This document shows positions 12,053 through 22,573 of a stretch of 64,000 nucleotides of DNA, piece by piece. The notes under the pieces are model-generated. The model was not told the DNA's origin, ran no database searches, and worked only from the letters and a program-made list of their open reading frames with translations. Source of the DNA: Neurospora tetraspora (lineage: Eukaryota; Ascomycota; Sordariomycetes; Sordariales; Sordariaceae); NCBI RefSeq assembly GCF_033439725.1, contig NW_026944384.1, forward strand, positions 2,976,001 to 3,040,000. Reading direction: 5' to 3'. Within the stretch, counting starts at the first letter, position 1; each line of letters begins with the position of its first letter. The position numbers were made by a program, and so were the translations under genes.

Positions 12053-14012
12053 CTTGAGTGATGTTGCGGTTATTATTGGACAAGTGATCGGCAAGTGTCA
12101 CCGTCAAGTGTCGTTGTTTGTGGAGATGTCCCGAAGGTATGGTTCATGTGTCTGTGTACGGAGATAGGGTAAGGGGAGTTTGGAGAAAGAGGGACCTGGT
12201 GGACCTGATGCAGGGAAAGGGAAGGAAGCGAGGTGGTAACACGTTAAGGAACTCAAATGGTAGGACAGTGGCCTGTCTGCTCTGGGAGTTGCGGAGGGGA
12301 GTTGATGTCACTCAATGACTGTTTTGAGACACAAAGATGGAGTTCGAGACCGTGGTCCGGGAAGGCGGAACTGCCAAGTATTTAAGCCTGAGGAAGCAAC
12401 CATCGTGGATCTCGTCTCGTCCTTCCTTGGAAAGGTCGTTACCTTGCTTGTGTGATAGAGGAAAGGGGTGGGAGGAAATCCGGACCTCATGATGGTACAC
12501 TCTGTGGGAATCCCCTACCCGTTCAGGAAGGGGTGATGTCGTTGGTTCCCCCAAGGAGCCTCAGAAGTGGACTAGCTCATCAGGTGCGTGATGCTTCAAG
12601 CTCGCATATTGGTGGAAGGAATACTCGCCAATGAACCGAGGGTGTGATGGAGTGGTTCTGACACTATCCATTCCCCCTGTCCATCAATTGGTAAGAGTTG
12701 AATCATCATCCAACGGTGCAATCGCGTGGAAAACTGGAAAGTTGCCTCAACACTCCAATCCAATTATCCAAGTAAACAAGCAGGTACACCCTCCCATACG
12801 TTATCCGACTGGCAAGCCCTACCGGGATTGGAAGGTTGAAACACATGCGGTTGGCACAAGTCAAGCTCGGCAAGATACCGTGGGGAAAACCGAGAAGGAT
12901 GAGTGGTGTGCTCAGGGAGGTCAGGAGGCACAGAGGCACACACGATGCGTCCAACCGTGTGGCTTTCCTTGGCTTACACTCGCGGTACCTATTGCCCCGC
13001 ATTCCTCATTGCCGTTTGAGGCACTGTCGGAAGATAGATGACGGGCATGGCTGGCCAAAGAAGGTGTGAGGTGAGACATTGGAGGATTGGGAAACAGGAC
13101 GGGTTGCATTGATTGAAAGTAGTCACGACCATCCTTCCAATTCTTCGCGCCGCATGTCCGATAAAGAGGGCTTGCAACGCCGAGGAACAACGTGAGCGTC
13201 CGTTGGGCTTATTCCCGAAAATCTGGAAATCTGTAAGCAGCGCAGGTGACGAGAGAGCGCCGGAGAAGTTGTTTAAAATGCTGACTTTTGAGGGTCCTTT
13301 GGGGGTGAGACGGATAAGCTGAACTACCGCTCGATCTTGGCGTCTGTGAGGCCGGTAGATCGTCAACCCAGAACCAGAGAACGATGCGTTTTGGTTTCGA
13401 CAGAAGCAGAAATTTGACGTGAGGATAACAAAGGAATTGGTAATGGGCCGTATAACTTGTTGAGCGGCACGTAATGCAGCTCATTACTCGAACGGACACA
13501 GAACCCATGGACCCCGTTCTAAGGAAAGAGTGATGATCTGGATGAAAAAATGAGAAGAAACACTTGATGGAAGGAGCAATGAACGGATAACAGCATCACC
13601 TAGCGTTTGGGGGAGCTCCTTCACATAATCTTCAATGCAACCTCAGCTTCCATTACCTTCCCCAATCCACCCAGCCCACGCTGACGACTTGAGAGACAGA
13701 GTGGGATGTACAACCCAGAAAGGAAGGTGTATCATGATCTTGTGATGAGGCTCGCTCACTTGCAGATATTCACCACCCAACAATATCAGAAATACAAACA
13801 ACGCCGTATGTCCGTCGATAGGTGCAATCCTCCAATATCACCAAAAGCACCAGTCGATGAAAAGAAAGACCACAGCAAAACAATCACATCCGTAGGACCA
13901 CCGCCAAGTCCCCAACACTTGATGGCAGATTGTTAACCATAGCAAGCGACCGCTTCACCATCGCCTCCCATTGTCCACCATTAGTCCACCACCCCTCACG
14001 ACCCTTTTTGCC
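12053..14012. other. Long intergenic region
   Basis: Promoter side of the secreted-protein gene and 3' flank of the next minus-strand gene. A TTAAATA-type element on the minus strand near 12379 is about 325 bases upstream of the secreted protein and is too far for a confident TATA call. Open frames of up to 136 codons have no domain and are not called. Confidence 0.5.
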
Positions 14013-14818
14013 TCAAATTACCCTCAAAACCTCCTCCCTCAACCCCACCACCACAAACTCATTAACCAACAAACTCAACTGCTGCTCATACGTCTCATGC
14101 GCCAGTCTAATCCTCTCCTCCACCAACCCATCGATCCTTTGCTCCTTCTGCAGGTCCAGCATTCCGTTTCCGTTCATGTTGCTGTTATTGCCATTATTCG
14201 CTGCGTTATTCGCCGCTGCGGACGCTGCAGACGGGTAGAAAAACACGTTCTGTCTTCTCCGTCGGTTGTTCTTGGCTTCTTGCTTGAGCAAGCGGAGCCG
14301 GTCTTCTAGTTCGGTTTTCAGGTTCTTACGTCGGCGGATGAAGGCCTCGAGAAATTTCTTGAGCTGGATGTGTTGGATTATGTCGGCGCGGGTGAGGATG
14401 TTGGTGCTGGGGTTGGGGTTGGGAGGGTCGTCGGAGGTGGTTGAGTTGGTGCCGGTGGTGGTGGTGCTGGTTGGAGGGAGGAGGGTGGTCGGGCTGTTGA
14501 GGGGTTGGATTGTGTCGTTGCTGCTGCTGTCTTGAGAAGGCTTGTTGTAGCTGGGATTGCTGAGTGGATAGCTGGTTGAGCGTTTGGGCTGGAGTGACAG
14601 CGGTTTGATGGGGCCGATTCGGAGGGCGCTTGGAGGTTTGATGTCGGTGAAGCGCCTCCGGAAGCTGCGCGGTCCTTCGTTTTGTAGGTAGTCGGAATGG
14701 TCCATGGATGGACTCTGGCTGTGAGAAGCGTCAATACCTCTTGCTTTATCATCAGGAGAATACACTAGGGTACTGAGGGATACTCGTACCTTTCAGATGT
14801 GTGCGAATCTGTATCCAT
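14013..14818 (-). CDS. Uncharacterised coiled-coil protein, 244 aa
   Basis: The 3' exon (14718-14013) is joined to a 29-nt first exon (14818-14790) by a 71-nt intron (14719-14789; GTACGA donor, TTGAC branch, CACAG acceptor). The N-terminus becomes MDTDSHTSESQSPSMDHSDY. Without the intron the frame would need to start at Met14 of this model (14705). Residues 1-110 are disordered, rich in Ser, Thr, Pro and Asn. A basic helix with RRRKNLKTELEDRLRLLKQE (about 140-160) and a C-terminal helix (about 205-244) predict coiled coils, separated by an Asn/Ala/Gly low-complexity patch. I do not recognise a family. The basic helix would suit nucleic-acid or protein contacts in the nucleus, which is inference. 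Confidence 0.65.
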
Positions 14819-15573
14819 GGCGTTGTGTAGCGGCTGAGAAAGCCGGAACTCAATGGTTACTGTTGATAAAGAGTCTGTCGGATGGCTGAGGTTAGTATGA
14901 AACGGAAGAGATCCAGCCGAAGTAGCCCGCGATGGGTGATAGCCGCCTTGTCGATAGTTGTAGGGAAACGATTCTACAAGAAATTGATGCGTTAGTCGCC
15001 TGACGTTCTATGATGTATAGCATGGCTTACAGCAGATTCAGATGATCGTGACGTTCATTCACAAACATTCCTGAGCAAATCCTCCACAGCCATCGTAAGA
15101 CTGGGACATATTGCCTACCCAGTGGCTTATGCATGCATCTGGGATGCATACATGCAAGCAGGTAGGAACTGTAAGTCGGGTAGGCTGTATATTTCCTGCA
15201 GCCTAGGAGCATTTAGTGTACGAAGACCGTGTACAGTTGTGCCTTGTCCCGGGAAAGCGTCTAGCCGGGCGTTACCATCTCATCCCTATATGGCTTTTCA
15301 GAGAGACATGCTCAGCAACCACGGAAGATGGTCGAAGAAGGGTTAATGCCCCGGAATAGAAAAGAGGCAGACCGTGATAAAATGCCGCTTGTTTGGGCCA
15401 ATGTATGTTTCCCATGAACTAACACCACAGCAACCACCGGTTCAAAGGAGGCACTACCTCTGCACAGGTACCAGCAGAATGAAACATGAGAATCCCACCC
15501 TTGCCTGGGTAGTGAAACCCAACAGTTATAGATTAATTGAAGTAACTAACCCGGTTACCCATCGCCACCAACA
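14819..15573. other. Intergenic region
   Basis: Upstream of the coiled-coil gene and downstream of the HET gene. It holds an imperfect hairpin at 15114-15166 (outer CCTACC/GGTAGG pair and inner GATGCAT arms). No gene was seen. Confidence 0.5.
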
Positions 15574-17769
15574 TCAGGTCATATCTCTGTATTTCCAACT
15601 GGGCTCTGCTTCGGTGTGTTTCACATTGCTCGAGATCATATTCCACTTCATCCATTGTAATCGTCTCTTCCAAGTTCCATTAGTAGAGTGCCACCAATCC
15701 GGAAATGATCCTTCTAGCTCATGAATATCTTCGTGCAACTTGAGATCTTGAGGTATGTCAGGCTCGTCAAGCTTCGAGTCAACATCTTCGTCGTATGCAT
15801 TGACAGTGAACGCCACATCCAAGCATGGTTGACCCATAAAGTGCTCACCGAGAACTTTAAAGACAAACTCTCCCCACGAGCGGCGATACACTACAGGGTG
15901 TTCAAGGCTAGCAGTCCCAATGACTGCCTCACCGAGTTCCTTGGGCGTGAAGGAGTCATCGCAGAGGAAACCCAGATATTCTCGGGATGCGTCTTCCAAC
16001 CATCCCAGATAGTAGTTACGCCTCAAGTCCATTAAAGCTGTGAAGTCTGTCAACCTCTTGCGTTTTGCCACGGTAATAATTTTAGAAATGTCCAGCAACA
16101 GACACAAGTAGGAGCTCTTTGAGGCGTTATCAGGCTTCCAAGTAGCGCCCCAAAGGACAATACACCACGAATCCCAGTCGTAGCTCCTGTCGTCAGGCGA
16201 TGAATCCCAGTCGTCAGGATTTCGAGTGTTAAGTCTCGATATCATCGCCCCATAGGTGTCGAAGGCTATGGGGCCGTGGGGTGGTGAAATGTGCTCTGTC
16301 TTTGCCAAGTCAAATCGTTTAGGGTAGCTGGTTACACACCATGTGGGCTTCCCGTAATACTGACGATCTCCTGTGTTGGGAATCGGTTCCAGGTCGTGTG
16401 GGTATGCTCTAGCACGATGATATCGCAGTACCCTTTCGACATTGAGTCTAACACCTGGGATTATTCTGCTGTAATTCATCGCAATGCCGAGATGAGTGAT
16501 GGCCCACGGCTTCGATTCAGGTTTGTAAGGCTCAGAATGGTGAAAATAGATTCTAACATTCGTGAGTTGGGCCTTCGCGAGGTCAAAGTCAGAGGTAGTG
16601 CCATTGTCGGTGCTCCATAGCGAACCAGGAGATCTTCGCATTATGTGTCTCGATCCTGGCGTGACAATTGACAAGTGATGATTGGCAGTACGGTAGAATT
16701 CGTTAGGTTTTGTCGAATGACGAACAGGTTCAAGATCCATGACAGGAAAGACTGTCTGGTTTGTGTCGCCATGTAAGTGGAGGACACAAGACAGAACACC
16801 AAGATACTGGCTTTTGAGGTCAGGCCTCAGGGGAGGACAAAGATATAGACGCATTTTGAGCACTTTTGCAGATGGCGTTAAAATGGAATTTGCCGAAGAT
16901 CCCGGATCATTTTCATTCAAGAAACTGGGCCTCCCAATTCCGCCAGAGACTGTGTAGTCTCTTGGAGACTCCGCAAGCAGGTTGTTGCTGTTGCTGGTAT
17001 GTTGAAAGGCGAGGATGGACTGGTCATCCGTGGTTCTCAAGATCTCTTGTTGAAATCGAAAAAAAGCCTTGGGGCCCTCTCCGTAGAGTAAGGGCATGTT
17101 GACACCAAAGATTCCAAGCAGGCAATACGCCTCGTCCTCGACCCGCTTGGTTGATCTTTTTGATGCCCAGGAGAACCTTTGCGCAACGCTGTACCGATCT
17201 AATTTGGCCCGTAGGTCAGTGCCAGGTAACTGTGTGTTCCTTCTTTCCAAAAGATCCGAAGGTATTCCAGTGGCTTCGGCTATTTCGTTTGCCAGTGACT
17301 CATGCTGTCTCCAGCCTATTCTTTCCCACCTGGCATCAAAGAACACCACCCTCTTCGGAGCAATCAACTCTTGTAGTGTCCATCCTCTTGTAAACCAGCG
17401 GCTGTCAACGAAGCGTACAGACTGCGCATCTGTCTTGACGACGTCTGAAATGTAGGCATAGCAGACCGCAGAGTCATTATACCATCGAAACATGGAGTTA
17501 ATGGCTTCTGAAAGCTCAGCGCTGCTGCTTTTGTCGATACAGCAGGTGTCGATCCAGATCCAGTCAAACTCGTCGCAAGCAGCTTGCTCACAGCTGTGCT
17601 TGACCTTGAAGAATCCTTTCTTGTGTTGTGGAAAAGGCTTCTCTGGGTCGCAAATATCTCCGTAAAGAATCTCTTCGTCTTCCCATGTATGTGACAAAAT
17701 AGCATAACGTGGGACATCTTGATCGTAGAAAGTCGTCAAGCGCAAGGTGTGGACGTTGAGAAGTTGCAT
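15574..17769 (-). CDS. HET-domain protein (vegetative incompatibility type)
   Basis: A single-exon frame of 731 aa. The N-terminus MQLLNVHTLRL and the following YAILSHTWEDEEILYGDI are the classic opening of the HET domain. They are followed by FDWIWIDTCCIDKSSSAELS (about residues 68-88), a second block YNDSAVCYAYISDV, and RWFTRGWTLQELIAPKRVVF (about 124-143). A further conserved block ends in EDEAYCLLGIFGVNMPLLYG (about 212-231). HET domains trigger regulated cell death when incompatible hyphae fuse. They are TIR-like folds that occur alone or fused to NACHT-WD40 modules. Here no NACHT, WD40 or ankyrin module follows: the 450-residue C-terminal half is unassigned. The gene looks intact. Whether it acts as a true incompatibility locus cannot be told from one allele. 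Confidence 0.93.
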   Translation of the reverse strand: MQLLNVHTLRLTTFYDQDVPRYAILSHTWEDEEILYGDICDPEKPFPQHKKGFFKVKHSCEQAACDEFDWIWIDTCCIDKSSSAELSEAINSMFRWYNDSAVCYAYISDVVKTDAQSVRFVDSRWFTRGWTLQELIAPKRVVFFDARWERIGWRQHESLANEIAEATGIPSDLLERRNTQLPGTDLRAKLDRYSVAQRFSWASKRSTKRVEDEAYCLLGIFGVNMPLLYGEGPKAFFRFQQEILRTTDDQSILAFQHTSNSNNLLAESPRDYTVSGGIGRPSFLNENDPGSSANSILTPSAKVLKMRLYLCPPLRPDLKSQYLGVLSCVLHLHGDTNQTVFPVMDLEPVRHSTKPNEFYRTANHHLSIVTPGSRHIMRRSPGSLWSTDNGTTSDFDLAKAQLTNVRIYFHHSEPYKPESKPWAITHLGIAMNYSRIIPGVRLNVERVLRYHRARAYPHDLEPIPNTGDRQYYGKPTWCVTSYPKRFDLAKTEHISPPHGPIAFDTYGAMISRLNTRNPDDWDSSPDDRSYDWDSWCIVLWGATWKPDNASKSSYLCLLLDISKIITVAKRKRLTDFTALMDLRRNYYLGWLEDASREYLGFLCDDSFTPKELGEAVIGTASLEHPVVYRRSWGEFVFKVLGEHFMGQPCLDVAFTVNAYDEDVDSKLDEPDIPQDLKLHEDIHELEGSFPDWWHSTNGTWKRRLQWMKWNMISSNVKHTEAEPSWKYRDMT

Positions 17770-18489
17770 GGTTCGTGAGCGCTATGTGGTGAAGATGATG
17801 TCGTTTGAAGCTGGAATGTGACAGTTCGTCAAACGAGAAGGAAGCGACACAGCCTCGGAGGGTGTAGTTGGGAAGAGGTGAAATCAGGTCAGGTCCCCAT
17901 TTCAGCTACTCAGCTGAGGGGAAGAGAGACATGATGTTATGGCCACACAGCCTTGTGGTTATCTTATCAAGCCACCTGGGCGCCCACGTGCTATTTGCTC
18001 ACATCAAGTCATTGGTGCCCAATCGCGGGTGACTAGGTAGAATGGCCCAATGTGCTATTGAGCGAGTTGGTGCTCAAAAAAATCTGGGCTTGCAGCTAAT
18101 CTTTATCCTCGCTCACAAGCGTCTAGACGTCAGGTGTTCCTTCCTGATATTCCATTACGGATGCCATTGCTGACACAACCATCACCATTATGGTTAGCCG
18201 CGGTAGCTGGCCCCGCTGTTAATGTTTCGTGACCTGAGAAATTCATTGGACAAGAAACTGGAGTACGACTCCAAGAGCAAAAGAAAAGGAAATAGAAAAA
18301 ACAGCAAGAAAAGAACAAGGGAAAATAACATGAATACCGCCTTACATTGTGGTTTATCAACTCCAAACTCCCAGGCTCGGAACGGAACAAGCCAGTGTTT
18401 CCTTTCCCGAGACCAAATGCGGGGGGCAACAGTGAAGGAGGATGACAAGCCAAGGAAGAAAGAAAAGAAAGCCCTCCCTTGGCCCCCTC
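17770..18489. other. Intergenic region
   Basis: Upstream of the HET gene and downstream of the dehydrogenase gene. A plus-strand purine-rich patch lies at 18270-18330. No gene or clear promoter element was seen. Confidence 0.5.
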
Positions 18490-19887
18490 TTACTCCGTAG
18501 TCTTCATATAATGCAAGTTGACCGGAGTTATGGCTTTGTGCCCTCCCAGAACCGCCATGATATTCCTCATGCTCAGTTCCTCGAACCCAATATGCGTCTC
18601 GACCGTCCCCCCAGCATTATGGCAGGTCAACATAACCCTTCCAGGGTGGTCGAAAATGGATTTTGCCTGCTCTTTAGCGTTCCTCCCGACAATGTCCTGT
18701 TCCCCAAATGCCATCTTGACCAGCCTCTGGCTTACCCTAGGCTCCTCAGAATGCACATCCAATGCCGCAGCGCTGATCCTCCCGTCCTCTAGCGCGTCTG
18801 CCAGCGCTTCTTCATCGACCAGACTTCCCCGTGCAACGTTCACAAACCTCAATCCCTTCTTGACCTGTTTCAGGGCATCTGTGGTGATCAGGGGTTTGCC
18901 ATCCGCTGAAGCAGGCGTACAGAGCACTACGCAGTCGGACGCAGCCAACAAAAGCTCTAGATTGGGGTAGTATGTAGCCCCAAGTGATGACTCCATGGAG
19001 GCAGGCTTGCGAACCACATCGTAATATGCGATTCGCATCCCAAAGGATGCGTTTCCGAATCTAGCAGCAATCTGCTGGCCGATGTTACCGAAGCCTATAA
19101 GGCCAAGGACGTGGTTGCGGGGGTTGTGGGAGACGGCTGTTGCGAGCGAGTGGCATGTTTGGAAGGTTTTGCCGGCTGCCACGGATGCAGTCGTGGAGTC
19201 CGGGGAAGAAGACGTCGTGAGGAAGTATGGGAGTGTCGCGGCGCCCATGCACCAGGGGAGGTGCCGGAAGGTGGAGATAACCATTGCTACAGCAAAGTCG
19301 GCCACAGCTTCGGCGGCGGCGAGGCCAGAGTTGCAATAAATTATACCTGCATATTACACTTTAGCTTCCTACTCATTCTTCGCCATGAATTGAATCGTCG
19401 TAATTTTGGCACACACACCTCTTTTCCCAAGGAGTTTTGTATCTGCCCAGTCGAAGCCTGCACCCGCGCTGGCAAACACCTTGACCGAGGTCGGCAGCAA
19501 GCCGATAAGCTCAGCGTCCCAACGGCCCATCTCGCCACCAGTACCCCAGAATGGTCGAAAGATGGCGCTGAAGTCACCCCATCGCCGTTCTTGTAGTGCC
19601 TTCTTGAACTCGCTTCGTTCCCTCTCCGCGGTACTGGGTCGGATAACCTCGAACGCTTGACTGAACTCTGCATATGTTGCGGGGTTGTACTTGATGGGAT
19701 CGCCGATATGGAGGACGATGGGTCGTCGTTTGTCGGACGGGTCTTGTTGTGGCAGTCGTAGGGGGATCGTGGTCATGGAACCGTTGGGGGTAAGGCTAGG
19801 GAGGGGCGGCGCGGGGGAGGATGATCGCGGAGTGGATGCTGGCACTGGCGTGCTTGCAGGCATCGGCGTGTTATAGGGCTCTGCCAT
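18490..19887 (-). CDS. D-isomer-specific 2-hydroxyacid dehydrogenase
   Basis: Two exons, 19887-19419 and 19346-18490, with a 72-nt intron (19347-19418; GTGTGT donor, CAG acceptor) that splits a glycine codon in KRG-IIYCNSG. The product is 441 aa. The NAD-binding Rossmann motif is LIGFGNIGQQIAARFG, followed by the family block FVNVARGSLVDEEALADALE, which holds the substrate-binding arginine. HNAGGTVETH near the C-terminus is the position of the catalytic histidine (usually HIGS/HIAG). These enzymes reduce 2-oxoacids such as glyoxylate or hydroxypyruvate, or oxidise the D-hydroxyacids. The protein is about 100 residues longer than the usual 330-340, through a Pro/Ser/Thr-rich N-terminus (1-45) and a small insert (SSSPDSTTASVAAG) before the Rossmann fold. 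Confidence 0.9.
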
Positions 19888-20964
19888 CTCTAAAGCGAAG
19901 GCTAAACTGGTGATGGTTTCGGTGGCTCGTTGGTTGAGGAATTGGTGTCTTGTAAGTCTCGTTGTGCCTGGTGCGATGGGGTAAACAAAGAAGTCGAGGT
20001 GCTCGTTTGCGTCAGTCGTGGGGGACCTTAGTCGACAGTCAACCTGGTCTGTGCAAGGACGGTTCTTTCCTGAAAGCTAAGTGAACAGTCAGGATTCGAA
20101 AGCAGTTTATCTGGGAAGGAGTGGAAGCCATTGTATTTGTTTTCTGGTTGGATGATGTTTTGGAGTTGGGAAGCAACGAACATCGATGCCTTAGCCGTAG
20201 AGATACCCAATCCCGTCTGTCATGGCAGGTGCTCCTGGAAGCAGATGGGACGGAGCGAGATCGGCGCCGTTACAGCGCTGGGGACCCCCAAGCAGCCCAA
20301 TGCATGACCCCTGAAGCAACATCATAGCGCCTTCCTCTCCCGCGATAAGGCCCTTGAGAGGTTCCTGCCCTGGCATCCCGTCATCTGAAGTCTTCCTTCC
20401 TTGCCGAGCATCCATTTCCAAGAGAAGAACACAGGAACAACCAGCCAAAGCGTCCCCAACCATGGAACAGCGAGGTGATGACACTCCATTTTTGTAAGTC
20501 AATAATCGCTGTCCCCATGCCAACCAGTGTGCCGCTTTGACAGTCTTCTAACAAAATATCCAGACGCATAAACACCATGGTGGTGTCGGATGTGGGACTC
20601 AAAGCAATAGTACCAAGCGCTGTCCCGTCATGTAACGAGGTCCCCTTCCGATGGTACACTCTCAGGCATGATGCCACCTATCTCCATTGTCCTCAACATC
20701 AACGTCAGGGTTCGGCCCGAGACCCATTAAACAGCAAATGATATAGACGCGGAAGCGTGTCTGCGTTCTACGACACTGTTATCTGGCGACACTCGAACCG
20801 TGCAGTAAAAGCTGGACTGCATTGGATTCCTCCCGAGGTATCATCGATTAAACATCCCACCCAGGTTTTCCTTCCTGTCATCATCGACGGATTTCTTCTT
20901 CAGCCATGGACATTCCACCAAGCAGAAACTCAAACCAATCCTCAAGACGTCAAACACTTCCAGA
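19888..20964. other. Intergenic region
   Basis: Upstream of the dehydrogenase gene and downstream of the next minus-strand gene. Open frames of about 100 codons on both strands around 20190-20680 lack domains. Nothing else is supportable. Confidence 0.5.
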
Positions 20965-22062
20965 TCACTCCCCTCTCCCTCTCCCACCACCACCACCAAC
21001 AAGCAACTCATCCACCCAAACCGACACCCAACTCATCCACCACCAACACCTGAACCAGCACCCCTCAAGAACCTCTATATCCCTCTTCACCACCGCATTC
21101 AACTCCACCCTCTGCCGAATTCTCCTAACCTCGTACTTGCACCTCTGCAAACTAACGACCCACGCCGTGCTAAACACTGCGGACCAACACGCTACGCCGA
21201 GGACAGCCATCAGTGCTGTCCAGGCTATTTTATGGGAGGTCGTGTCTCCTGTTGACGGCTCGAAGGTTGTGACGATGATTGTTCTGGGGGATTTTGTTAG
21301 TCGGTGCCTGAAGTTCGTACGTCTCTTTGACGAGCGTTGGGAAGGCCAGGGAAGGGACTTGCGGAGATGGGGGGAGGGGGGAAGGTGGACAGACAAAAGA
21401 CCAACAAGCAACCACTCAACCACAACCCTCGCCACTCGAGAGCCAGGAGACATCAAATGCAGCATTGTCTCTGCTAGAGAGAGATGCAGAAGGGAGTAAC
21501 TGCGGTAAGTCTTGGCTGTCCAGAACGTGCTGGGGACGGAGTGTTGTTTATCTGGGGGGATGTCTTGGTCGGCTGTTGCGACAACGTCGATAAGAGCTAA
21601 CTGTCAGTCTCTCAATTCTTCAATTCCTCAATTCTTCACCAGAGTCATCCCGCCTGTTCTGAACGGAACCAACAGGTAGGGAAGTAGATAGATAGGAAAG
21701 GTAAAATACGTACGCATATCCATCAACTCCAAAACCTCTCTATACCCATCCAACCCCTTTAATCCCTCATAGCCCACTCCCTCAGAGCCCACCAGCTTTC
21801 CCTCGGTCTCAGAATCAGAACACCCCATAACCTCCCCCATCAACCCCTCCCACTCATGGAGATACAGCCTCAAACTTAAAACCGCCATCTTGATGTATGT
21901 ATGACAGGAACAGGCGAGATCGTAATCGCTTTTCAGTGCCCGAATCTCCCGGTTGAGCGCGCGGAGGTAGTAAGTGGCTATGGGGTCTTCTTCCCAGCCT
22001 TGGCGGGGGGAGGGGAATGGGGGGCTGTTGGTGTCGTTGTCGGATTGGAATGGGTCGTTCAT
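20965..22062 (-). CDS. Uncharacterised protein with C-terminal membrane segment
   Basis: Two exons, 22062-21714 and 21596-20965, across a 117-nt intron (21597-21713; GTACGT donor, TTAG acceptor). The nearby CAG acceptor would run into a stop, so TTAG is preferred. The product is 326 aa. The first exon is acidic and helical, with ten cysteine and histidine residues that form no known motif. The second exon ends with a strong hydrophobic helix around TALMAVLGVACWSAVFSTAW, then a basic stretch, a Trp-rich segment and a Gly/Arg tail. The middle of exon 2 (about 21360-21440) is compositionally poor and could hide another short intron, but the frame is open without one. I recognise no family. Confidence 0.5.
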
Positions 22063-22573
22063 TTTGACTGCTATAGTACTCTTTGCAATCAAGAATTTTT
22101 CCACCCGGGGGTGAAGGGGAGGCGATTAGGTATTTATGAGGGTTTTGGGCACATCCTACAGGTATGATATAGCGAGCACCCTGAAAGCAGTGAATCAAGC
22201 GGCGTCAATGATAATGAATCATGGAGTTTGCAGGCAAATACAAAAGTTGGTGATGATGCATCTCTCCTTTACTCAATTCACTTCTGGACCCTTCTGGCCC
22301 CGGTTTGTATCGAAAAGCTGCCATTGAAATACATTACATGCTCCATCTCTATGACACTCGAACCATAACATCAATGTCTTCCCATCACCTCACTTGACCT
22401 ACATCCCATCCATTCTCAAGTGCCAAGCCCAATTCCCACTCACAATTCCCAATTATCTATCCTCAATCCCCATTCCCTCCTCTCAACCCATTCCTCATTC
22501 TTCACCTCCCCACACCTCCACCCTCCTAAAAATCCTCTCCACCCCCGTACCTCCTCCTGTCACATCCCACCAC
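22063..22573. other. Intergenic region
   Basis: Promoter of the membrane protein (TATA-like element listed separately) and 3' flank of the GH64 gene. Pyrimidine-rich, C-rich DNA from about 22420 onward continues into the 3' end of that gene. Confidence 0.5.
22131..22137 (-). promoter_or_regulatory. TATA-like element
   Basis: ATAAATA on the minus strand, about 70 bases upstream of the ATG at 22062. This spacing suits a core promoter with a short leader. Sequence-only call. Confidence 0.35.

Noticed and set aside
12631-13041. Overlapping 136- and 98-codon frames on both strands
   Set aside because: Both strands are open and neither shows a domain. Most likely chance.
14273-17769. Idea of a HET-centred recognition cluster with the coiled-coil gene
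   Set aside because: The neighbouring coiled-coil gene has no recognisable incompatibility domain, and there is no shared promoter or repeat.
20190-20680. Minus-strand frames of about 100-110 codons
   Set aside because: Gly/Cys/Leu mixture without domain; could not be linked by plausible introns.
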